Assembly (NCBI GenBank): GCA_012270135.1
Contig: JAAXIW010000079.1
Coordinates: 1 to 7,405 of the forward strand
Reading direction: 5' to 3'
Source: Brevundimonas sp.
GTDB taxonomy: Bacteria > Pseudomonadota > Alphaproteobacteria > Caulobacterales > Caulobacteraceae
Length of the DNA stretch: 7,405 bases
Shown in pieces: positions 1-4,595 of the stretch (the stretch's first letter is position 1; each line of letters begins with the position of its first letter). Position numbers and translations under genes: made by a program. The notes below the pieces were generated by a model, which did no database searches, was not told the DNA's origin, and was given only the letters and a program-made list of their open reading frames with translations.

Positions 1-756
1 CTGCCGATGGCGCAGGCGCGGGCGACGGCGCAGGACCGCGAGCTGTTCCTCGGCCTGTGGAAGGAAGCGCCGGTGTTCGCCGTCGAGATCGAGGGCTCGG
101 TCGATCCGACGGCGGGGCCGTTGCGGGGCGTCGGCGCGTTTCACGAGATGCGCGAGGCGGCGATGCTGCTGCCGGGGCCGGACGCGGCCATGGCGGGGAC
201 CGCCAAGTCGCTGTTCGACTGGCGGCGGCGGCACGGCTTCTGCGCCGCCTGCGGGATCGAGAGCCGGGACGCCTGTGGCGGCTGGAAACGGATCTGCCCG
301 GCCTGCGGGACCGAGCATTTTCCGCGCGTCGATCCGGTGACCATCATGCTGGCGGTCTATGGGGGCGGGGACGAGCCGCGCTGCCTGCTGGGACGGCAGG
401 CGAGCTGGCCCGAGGGGCGGATGTCGGCGCTCGCCGGGTTCCTGGAGCCGGGCGAAACCATCGAGGAGGCCTGCGCGCGCGAGATCGCGGAGGAGGCGGG
501 GCTGACGGTGACGGCGGTGCGCTATCACTCCAGCCAGCCGTGGCCCTTCCCGTCGCAGCTGATGATCGGCCTGGTCTGCGAGGTCGATTCAGCGGATGCC
601 CGGCCCGATCAGACCGAGCTGGAGGCCGTCGCCTGGCTGACGCGGGACGAGGCGCGGGCCTGTCTGGCGGGGACGCACCCGGCGATCAAGGCGCCGCCGC
701 GGATCGCCATCGCGCGGACGCTGATGCAGGCCTGGGTGGACGGGTTCGAGGTCTAG
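1..756 (+). CDS. nudC: NAD(+)/NADH pyrophosphatase NudC (Nudix family), 5' end outside window
   Basis: Cytoplasmic Nudix hydrolase that cleaves the pyrophosphate of NAD(H) to NMN(H) and AMP; family members also remove NAD caps from RNA. Numbering from the ATG at base 7, a zinc ribbon is formed by C79/C82 and C97/C100. It is followed by the family's FPRVDP stretch (105-110). The complete Nudix box runs from G144 to L166 (GFLEPGE, then REIAEEAGL) and supplies the metal-binding glutamates. The SQPWPFP motif (176-182) separates NudC from other Nudix enzymes. The frame is open back through base 1 and no ribosome-binding site is visible before the ATG at 7, so the true start is probably upstream. 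Alphaproteobacterial NudC proteins usually have a longer N-terminal region than the one seen here. The stop (754-756) overlaps the stop of the convergent gene. Function is very likely; only the N-terminus is unknown. Confidence 0.95.
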   Translation: MPMAQARATAQDRELFLGLWKEAPVFAVEIEGSVDPTAGPLRGVGAFHEMREAAMLLPGPDAAMAGTAKSLFDWRRRHGFCAACGIESRDACGGWKRICPACGTEHFPRVDPVTIMLAVYGGGDEPRCLLGRQASWPEGRMSALAGFLEPGETIEEACAREIAEEAGLTVTAVRYHSSQPWPFPSQLMIGLVCEVDSADARPDQTELEAVAWLTRDEARACLAGTHPAIKAPPRIAIARTLMQAWVDGFEV

Positions 757-1163
757 CGGAAGACGCCGACGCCCCAGTCGCACTCACCGGCGCAGGTCAC
801 CATCGACACCTCGACCGTGTAGCGGCCGCTCGCCGCCCCCAGGGCGATGACGACCGGCACGGCGTCCGCCTCCTGATCGCGGCCGACCGCGCGGCCGGAG
901 GCGTCCCGGACGATCAGGGCGACATCGCGGCACCCGCGGCCGCAGACGCCGATGAAGTAGACATCCCCCGCAGACGCCTCGATGCCCGCCACCTCCGAAC
1001 GGCCAGCGGCCAGCCGGCCGGTGACGCGCGCGCCCGCCGTGAGGCCGAGCTCGGTGGCCGCCGAATTCAGCTGGGCGGAGACGACATCATCGGCGTTCTG
1101 CGCGGCGACGGGTGCGGCGAGCGTTGCGAGCGCGAGGGTGGCCGCGGCAAGGGTCTTCAACAT
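753..1163 (-). CDS. Secreted small protein of unknown function with two CxxxC pairs
   Basis: A 136-residue protein that I cannot assign to a named family. The N-terminus (MLKTLAAATLALATLAAPVA) is a Sec signal peptide with a likely cut after VAA near residue 21, giving a periplasmic or secreted product of about 115 residues. The mature part is rich in predicted beta strand. It has cysteines only at C74/C78 and C124/C128, plausibly two disulfides or one paired site. The pattern of a G-D-Y segment, a 'D-SGR-V' turn and a final 'GRYTVEVS...GVGVF' strand recalls PPC-like (pre-peptidase C-terminal) beta-sandwich domains; that is inference. An AGGAG ribosome-binding site (1171-1175) sits 7 nt before the ATG and supports this start. 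The gene lies 127 bp downstream of kdsB on the same strand, and its stop overlaps the nudC stop by 4 bp. A possible ECF-sigma promoter precedes it. Confidence 0.85.
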   Translation of the reverse strand: MLKTLAAATLALATLAAPVAAQNADDVVSAQLNSAATELGLTAGARVTGRLAAGRSEVAGIEASAGDVYFIGVCGRGCRDVALIVRDASGRAVGRDQEADAVPVVIALGAASGRYTVEVSMVTCAGECDWGVGVFR

Positions 1164-1203
1164 GGTTTCACTCCTGCAATCGGGGCCGGCCCCCTGGCCG
1201 GGT

Positions 1204-1229
1204 CACGCCGCTGGCGGTTCAGGCGTTCC
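1204..1229 (-). promoter_or_regulatory. Candidate ECF (EcfG/SigT-like) promoter of the small secreted protein
   Basis: On the minus strand GGAAC (1225-1229) is followed, after exactly 17 nt, by CGTG (1204-1207). The alphaproteobacterial general-stress sigma factor EcfG/SigT recognises GGAAC, 16-17 nt, CGTT. Seven of the eight best-conserved positions plus the GGAAC core fit, but the last -10 base is G instead of T. Transcription would begin around 1197, about 34 nt before the ATG at 1163, a natural promoter distance. This is motif matching in GC-rich DNA and remains a prediction. Confidence 0.35.
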
Positions 1230-1265
1230 AATCTGTCGGCGCAAGCCCGCCGAGGCAACTGACGA

Positions 1266-1283
1266 ATCCCGATGGCCCGGGAT
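1266..1283 (-). terminator. Weak hairpin just after kdsB, possible terminator or attenuator
   Basis: The arms ATCCCG (1266-1271 on the plus strand) and CGGGAT (1278-1283) pair around a 6-nt loop, 8 nt beyond the kdsB stop codon. No run of T follows on the minus strand, so it would be a poor intrinsic terminator. It may instead protect the mRNA 3' end. The rest of 1164-1290 contains a perfect 12-nt palindrome, GGGGCCGGCCCC (1182-1193), and no convincing small gene. Confidence 0.25.
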
Positions 1284-1290
1284 CGGGGAG

Positions 1291-2013
1291 TCAGGCCAGC
1301 GCCCGGGCGGCTTCGAGATCGGCCGGGCTGTCGACCGACAGGGGCGCTGCGTCGATCACCGCAGCCCAGATCTGCAGGCCCAACTCCAGCGCCCGAAGCT
1401 GTTCCAGCTTCTCGCGGCGCTCGAGCGGCGAGGGCGGGGCGGCGCAGAAGCGTTCTAGGGCGGCGCGGCGGTAGCCGTAGAGCCCCACGTGACGCCACAC
1501 CGGGCCGTCGCCATAGAGGGTCGAGCGGGTGAAATAGAGGGCGCGGCCGTGGCGGTCGCCCTCGGCCAGGGCCAGCACCGCCTTGACCACGTCGGCATTG
1601 GTCCGGTCGGAGGCGTCGGCCTCGCGGGCCACCAGGGTGGCGATGTCGCACGCCGGCTCGGCCTCGAGCAGGCTCGCGCAGGCGACGGCGAGGCCCGGGT
1701 CGGCGAAGGGCATGTCGCCCTGGAGGTTGATGACGGCGTCGTGGCGGCCATCGGGGTCGAGGGCGTCGAGGGCGGCGCGGATGAGGTCCGAACCGGAGGG
1801 CAGGTCGGGGTCGGTGAGGACGGCGACGCCGCCAGCGGCCTGCACGGCCTCGACGATTTCCGGGTCGCCCGCCGCGACGGCGACGGGGAGGCCCGACGCC
1901 GCGGCCTGACGCCAGGCGCGGACGATCATCGGCTGTCCACCGATGTCGGCCAGCGGCTTGCCGGGCAGTCGGGTCGCGGCCATCCGCGCGGGGATCAGAA
2001 CGAGGGGGTTCAT
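1291..2013 (-). CDS. kdsB: 3-deoxy-manno-octulosonate cytidylyltransferase (CMP-Kdo synthetase)
   Basis: Cytoplasmic enzyme that activates Kdo with CTP to CMP-Kdo, the donor for the inner core of lipopolysaccharide. The 240-residue length fits the family (about 240-250). Motifs in order: nucleotide-binding LIPARMAATRLPGKPLADI (6-24); SGSD (73-76); INLQGDMPF (95-103) with metal-binding D100; YFTRS (160-164); HVGLYGYR (175-182); EKLEQLRALE (201-210); and VDSPADLE (227-234) with the second acidic site. The frame is open upstream to 2106, but the ATG at 2011-2013 has a good AGGAAAG ribosome-binding site and begins directly with the conserved first strand, so I chose it. The residue after SGSD is Leu77, where this motif is usually SGT(D/E)R with arginine. 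It is divergent from the cytochrome c gene and upstream of the small secreted protein on the same strand. Identification is secure. Confidence 0.96.
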   Translation of the reverse strand: MNPLVLIPARMAATRLPGKPLADIGGQPMIVRAWRQAAASGLPVAVAAGDPEIVEAVQAAGGVAVLTDPDLPSGSDLIRAALDALDPDGRHDAVINLQGDMPFADPGLAVACASLLEAEPACDIATLVAREADASDRTNADVVKAVLALAEGDRHGRALYFTRSTLYGDGPVWRHVGLYGYRRAALERFCAAPPSPLERREKLEQLRALELGLQIWAAVIDAAPLSVDSPADLEAARALA

Positions 2014-2018
2014 CGTTG

Positions 2019-2025
2019 CTTTCCT
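2019..2025 (-). promoter_or_regulatory. Ribosome-binding site of kdsB
   Basis: The minus strand reads AGGAAAG here, 5 nt before the ATG at 2011-2013 (8 nt from its AGGA core). It decides the start in favour of the 240-residue protein over a 271-residue form beginning at 2106, whose extra residues look non-coding. Confidence 0.7.
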
Positions 2026-2066
2026 GCCTGCGACGCCCGGACGCCGCCGGGGATGCCCGGGGCCAG

Positions 2067-2094
2067 TTGCGAAGGCCGCGCTAGCGTGTAAGAG
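2067..2094 (+). promoter_or_regulatory. Candidate sigma-70-type promoter of the cytochrome c gene
   Basis: TTGCGA (2067-2072) and TAAGAG (2089-2094) are separated by 16 nt. The predicted transcript would start near 2101 and leave a leader of about 64 nt. The match is partial (TTG of the -35 and TAA of the -10), so this is a weak prediction supported mainly by its place in the divergent intergenic region. Confidence 0.25.
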
Positions 2095-2106
2095 ACGCGC
2101 ACGCAA
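2080..2106 (-). promoter_or_regulatory. Candidate Caulobacter-type housekeeping promoter of kdsB
   Basis: On the minus strand TTGCGTG (2100-2106) is followed after 14 nt by GCTAGC (2080-2085). The Caulobacter housekeeping pattern is TTGaCgS, 10-14 nt, GCTANAWC; TTG, the final G and GCTA fit, the rest does not. It overlaps the proposed cytochrome promoter on the other strand, so the two genes might compete for polymerase. Confidence 0.3.
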
Positions 2107-2116
2107 GAATCCGCCC

Positions 2117-2132
2117 GACCGCGCTCGCGGTC
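2117..2132 (+). repeat. Perfect 7-bp inverted repeat in the kdsB/cytochrome intergenic region
   Basis: GACCGCG (2117-2123) and CGCGGTC (2126-2132) form a perfect dyad around a 2-nt centre. It lies in the expected 5' leader of the cytochrome mRNA, 32 nt before the ATG, and just upstream of the proposed kdsB -35 box. It could be a small hairpin or a protein-binding site; GC-rich DNA also produces such dyads by chance. Confidence 0.4.
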
Positions 2133-2164
2133 CCGGGCCTCAAGAACGGGATGCGACGACGCGC

Positions 2165-2914
2165 ATGAGCGGCGATCTGAACGGAAACAAGATTTTGGGC
2201 GCCGTGCTGGCGACCGCCTTCGTGATCGTCGGCGTGCAGCAGGTCACGGGCGCGATCTACCATAGCGAGTCGGTCGGGTCGGACGAGATGGGTTATTTCG
2301 TCGACGCGCCGGAAGAGGCCGCCGGCGGAGCCGCCGAGGCCGTGCTGCCGCCCGACTGGGGCACCGTCCTGCCGACCGCCGACCTGGCCGCGGGCGAGGC
2401 CGCCTTCGCCCGTTGCGTGGCCTGCCACACGATCAACGCCGGCGGCGCCAACGGCACCGGCCCGAATCTGAACGGCGTGGTCGGCGCTTCGGTGATGCAC
2501 GCGCCGGGCTTCGCCTATTCGGATGCGATGAAGGCCCACGCGGCCGAGGCCCCGACCTGGACCTATGACCAGCTGGACCAATTCCTGACCGCGCCGGGCC
2601 GCCATGTGCCGGGCACCAAGATGTCGTTCGCCGGCATCCGCGATACCCAGACCCGCGTCAATCTGATCGCCTGGCTGCGCTCGCAGGGCTCGGGCGGTTA
2701 CGCCGTCCCGGCCCCCGATCCGGCCCGTCAGCCGGGCGCCGCCCCGGCCGAAGGCGAGGCGGAGACGCCGGAAGACGCCGCCGTCGAGGCCGGCACGCCG
2801 ACCAGCGGCGTAGGCCCGCAGGTCCCCGTCACCGGACCGGCCGGCCAGTCGACCGTTCAGGAATCCCCGGTCGCGCCTTCGGCCGCGTCCAGCGGAACCG
2901 CCAGCCCGCGCTGA
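2165..2914 (+). CDS. cycM: Membrane-anchored c-type cytochrome (CycM/c552-like) with Pro/Ala-rich tail
   Basis: A 249-residue electron carrier expected to sit on the periplasmic face of the inner membrane; CycM-type cytochromes pass electrons from the bc1 complex to cytochrome c oxidase. A non-cleaved anchor helix spans about residues 9-31. The class I cytochrome domain covers roughly 70-175: heme attachment CVACH (84-88), the conserved GTGPNLNGVVG (97-107), a PGTKM segment with the likely axial ligand M153, and a final helix near 163-172 (TRVNLIAWLR). From about 180 to 249 the protein is a low-complexity tail rich in Pro, Ala, Glu, Thr and Ser, longer than in the CycM proteins I know. The ATG at 2165 is chosen because the anchor begins right after it; upstream in-frame sequence has no family features. 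The ribosome-binding site is weak (GGGA about 15 nt upstream). A strong terminator follows. The symbol is by similarity. Confidence 0.9.
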   Translation: MSGDLNGNKILGAVLATAFVIVGVQQVTGAIYHSESVGSDEMGYFVDAPEEAAGGAAEAVLPPDWGTVLPTADLAAGEAAFARCVACHTINAGGANGTGPNLNGVVGASVMHAPGFAYSDAMKAHAAEAPTWTYDQLDQFLTAPGRHVPGTKMSFAGIRDTQTRVNLIAWLRSQGSGGYAVPAPDPARQPGAAPAEGEAETPEDAAVEAGTPTSGVGPQVPVTGPAGQSTVQESPVAPSAASSGTASPR

Positions 2915-2939
2915 GCCGTTCGCCCAACCAGACCGTCAG

Positions 2940-2974
2940 ACGGGGGCTCGTGATCGCGGGCCCCCGTTTCTATT
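2940..2974 (+). terminator. Strong intrinsic terminator between cycM and amtB
   Basis: ACGGGGGC (2940-2947) pairs perfectly with GCCCCCGT (2960-2967) around a 12-nt loop, followed by a T-rich tract, TTTCTATT (2967-2974). It starts 25 nt after the cytochrome stop. The T-rich tract overlaps the stop codon of the convergent amtB gene (2970-2972). On the minus strand the hairpin lies just after amtB but lacks a T-run, so it would stop amtB transcripts less well. Confidence 0.85.
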
Positions 2975-4280
2975 GGTGGATGGTCTCGCCGTGCTGGGTG
3001 TAGTCGAGGCCCTCGATCTCCTCGTCTCTGGCCACCCGCAAGCCGGTGGTGAATTTGCAGAGGATCAGCACCGCGAAGGTCCCGATCCCGCTCCAGGCGA
3101 CGACGGCGGCGAGGCCGATCAGCTGGATCAGCACATAGGCGTCCTCGCCCGCCGGAATGATCGCGGCGCTGGCGAGGACGCCGGTCAGCAGGGCGCCGAC
3201 GATGCCGCCGACTCCATGGACCCCGAAGGCGTCGAGGCTGTCGTCGTAATTCAGGGCCCGTTTCAGCCAGACCGCGCCGGCGTAGCAGGCGGGCCCCGAG
3301 ACCAGGCCGATGAGGAAGGCGCCCTTGGGGTCGACCAGGCCGGCGGCGGGCGTGACGCCGACGAGGCCGGCGACGAGGCCTGACAGCAGGCCGAGCAGGG
3401 TCGGGCGTTTGTGGTCGATCCACTCGACGGCGGTCCAGCCGATGGCGGCGGCGGCGGCGGCGAGCAGGGTGTTGAAGGCGGCGACGGCGGCGATCCCGTC
3501 CGCGGCCCAGGCCGAACCGGCGTTGAATCCCATCCAGCCGATCAGCAGCAGGCCGGCGCCGATGGTGGTGAGCGTGAGATTGTGCGGGGCCATGTTGTCG
3601 CGGCCGAAGCCGTGGCGCGGGCCGAGGACCAGGGCCGCCACCAGCCCGGCCACACCGGCGTTGACGTGCACCACGGCGCCGCCGGCGAAGTCGAGCACGC
3701 CGAGCGATCCCATCCAGCCGCCACCCCAGACCTGATGGCAGATCGGCGCGTAGACCAGCAGGTGCCAGAGGAAGAAGAACAGGATCGAGGCGGAGAATTT
3801 GATCCGCTCGGCGAAGGCGCCGGCGATCAGCGCGGGGGTGATGACGGCGAAGGTCAGCTGGTAGGCGATCCACAGGAACTCGGGCAGGCCTGGGGCGAGG
3901 CCGTGGGCGGTCGAAGGGGTGACGCCGTTCAGGAAAGCCGCCTCGAGCCCGCCGATCAAGCCGTTGGTCACTGCGCCGCTGGAGCCGAAGGACAGGCTGT
4001 AGCCGACGGCGAACCACAGCACGGTGACGATGGCGAAGGCCGCGGTGGAATGGGCGAGGGTGGCGATGACGTTCTTGCGCCGGACCATGCCGCCGTAGAA
4101 CAGGGCGAGGCCCGGCAGGGTCATCATCAGGACCAGGGCGGTGGAGGTCAGGATCCAGGCCGACGAGGCCTCGTTCAACTGTAGCGGCGCCTGGTGCGAG
4201 AGCAGGGCGGGGGCGGCCACAGCGGGCGCGGCGAACAGGCCGGCGAAGAGGGCGAGCGGGGCGGCGAGAAGTCGGTTCAT
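2970..4280 (-). CDS. amtB: Ammonium transporter AmtB (Amt/MEP/Rh family)
   Basis: Trimeric inner-membrane channel that takes up ammonium/ammonia. The 436 residues begin with a signal peptide (hydrophobic 4-20, likely cut near AVA, residue 22), followed by about 11 membrane helices. Family residues, located by matching local motifs to E. coli AmtB: F144 and F252 (gate phenylalanines), W185, D197 in the signature DFAGGAVVHVNAG (197-209), the twin pore histidines H205 and H355, and S256. The cytoplasmic C-terminus (418-434) ends with EEIEGLDYTQHGE, the conserved type that contacts PII/GlnK. The frame continues upstream to 4403, but the ATG at 4278-4280 gives a proper signal peptide; its ribosome-binding site is weak (GGA about 8 nt upstream). 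No glnK/glnB gene is adjacent: amtB is divergent from a peptidase gene and convergent with the cytochrome, so it is probably transcribed alone. Confidence 0.97.
   Translation of the reverse strand: MNRLLAAPLALFAGLFAAPAVAAPALLSHQAPLQLNEASSAWILTSTALVLMMTLPGLALFYGGMVRRKNVIATLAHSTAAFAIVTVLWFAVGYSLSFGSSGAVTNGLIGGLEAAFLNGVTPSTAHGLAPGLPEFLWIAYQLTFAVITPALIAGAFAERIKFSASILFFFLWHLLVYAPICHQVWGGGWMGSLGVLDFAGGAVVHVNAGVAGLVAALVLGPRHGFGRDNMAPHNLTLTTIGAGLLLIGWMGFNAGSAWAADGIAAVAAFNTLLAAAAAAIGWTAVEWIDHKRPTLLGLLSGLVAGLVGVTPAAGLVDPKGAFLIGLVSGPACYAGAVWLKRALNYDDSLDAFGVHGVGGIVGALLTGVLASAAIIPAGEDAYVLIQLIGLAAVVAWSGIGTFAVLILCKFTTGLRVARDEEIEGLDYTQHGETIHQ
3444..3461. repeat. Six GGC trinucleotide repeats within amtB
   Basis: Six uninterrupted GGC units on the plus strand encode six consecutive alanines (A274-A279) in a membrane segment of AmtB. 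Slippage here would add or remove whole alanines without shifting the frame. Such runs are common in GC-rich genomes. Confidence 0.9.
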
Positions 4281-4337
4281 GCGGCGTCCGGGCTGTTGAG
4301 CTTCACGATCTCGGCCCGAATCCGCGTTCGACGCCGC

Positions 4338-4363
4338 GGAACGGGAGTGGACTATATTGCGTC
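4338..4363 (+). promoter_or_regulatory. Candidate ECF (EcfG/SigT-like) promoter facing the M16 peptidase gene
   Basis: GGAAC (4338-4342) is followed after 17 nt by CGTC (4360-4363); the EcfG/SigT pattern is GGAAC, 16-17 nt, CGTT. The last -10 base differs. Transcription would start near 4370, leaving a leader of about 225 nt before the ATG at 4596, which is long. It overlaps the left arm of the inverted repeat at 4354-4366. Confidence 0.3.
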
Positions 4364-4374
4364 GCAACAGGCAA
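4351..4374 (-). promoter_or_regulatory. Candidate amtB promoter
   Basis: On the minus strand TTGCCT (4369-4374) is followed after 12 nt by TATAGT (4351-4356), a good -10 in an AT-rich patch. The short spacing suits Caulobacter-type housekeeping promoters better than the E. coli pattern. The transcript would start about 65 nt before the amtB ATG. The -10 overlaps the left arm of the inverted repeat, so a protein bound there could block it. Confidence 0.35.
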
Positions 4375-4398
4375 ATGATTTCGCGTGCGGTGCAATAT
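4354..4398. repeat. 13-bp imperfect inverted repeat, possible operator upstream of amtB
   Basis: The left arm ATATTGCGTCGCA (4354-4366) and the right arm TGCGGTGCAATAT (4386-4398) are reverse complements at 11 of 13 positions. The two mismatches would be G-U pairs in RNA. The spacer is 19 nt and the arm centres are 32 bp apart, close to three helical turns. Each arm is thus a copy of ATATTGCnnCGCA in opposite orientation. The left arm also contains the small dyad TTGCGTCGCAA (4358-4368). The layout fits a dimeric regulator binding two sites; the regulator is not identified. Confidence 0.6.
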
Positions 4399-4422
4399 CT
4401 CACGCTGAAGGTGCGCGCTCAG

Positions 4423-4477
4423 GATGCGAAAGCATCAGAACGGGCAAGAAACGGCCGTCTCTCTTCGCAACAGCGAA
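4423..4477 (+). other. Two small stem-loops in the putative leader of the M16 peptidase mRNA
   Basis: GATGC (4423-4427) and GCATC (4432-4436) form a 5-bp stem capped by GAAA, a stable GNRA-type tetraloop. A second stem, TTCGC (4464-4468) with GCGAA (4473-4477), has an AACA loop. Neither is followed by a T-run, so they are not typical terminators. They could be leader structure or chance. Confidence 0.3.
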
Positions 4478-4581
4478 AAGGCGCCCCCAGCGGGTGCGGC
4501 GTTCCGGCGTGATTCCGCCCTTGCCAAGTCGCCGCCGGGCGCCGCCACTATGGGGTTCGCGCCGCCGCGCGCCGGTCCTTC

Positions 4582-4588
4582 AAGGGGG
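4582..4588 (+). promoter_or_regulatory. Ribosome-binding site of the M16 peptidase gene
   Basis: AAGGGGG sits 7 nt before the ATG at 4596-4598. Together with the signal peptide that begins immediately, it fixes the start of the long open frame. Confidence 0.75.
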
Positions 4589-4595
4589 TTTTCTC

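Larger units (their letters stand above)
4281..4595. other. Divergent intergenic region between amtB and the M16 peptidase gene
   Basis: These 315 bp contain no convincing gene. The half nearest amtB is unusually AT-rich for this window (about 46% G+C in 4351-4400 by hand count) and holds an imperfect inverted repeat and candidate promoters for both directions. The half nearest the peptidase gene has two small stem-loops and then very GC-rich sequence up to the ribosome-binding site at 4582-4588. Confidence 0.8.

Noticed and set aside
57..1262. A 401-codon plus-strand frame running through nudC and the small secreted protein gene
   Set aside because: It is out of frame with nudC, very rich in Arg/Gly/Ala, and crosses two genes with clear motifs and starts. 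It is a GC-driven shadow.
2047..2060. CCGGG/CCCGG inverted repeat in the kdsB leader
   Set aside because: Short, pure G/C arms of this kind are expected by chance in this composition, and nothing else supports a function.
1943..2164. N-terminal extension of the cytochrome to 1943
   Set aside because: It would overlap the 5' end of kdsB on the other strand, is Arg/Pro/Gly-rich, and comes before the natural membrane anchor.
4281..4403. N-terminal extension of AmtB to an ATG at 4403
   Set aside because: The extra 41 residues are charged and would precede the signal peptide. They also cover the AT-rich promoter-like region and the inverted repeat.
4281..4440. Sigma-54/NtrC promoter for amtB
   Set aside because: No GG-N10-GC pair resembling TGGCAC-N5-TTGC was found on the minus strand. 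The nearest plus-strand sequence, TGGACTATATTGC, has the wrong spacing.
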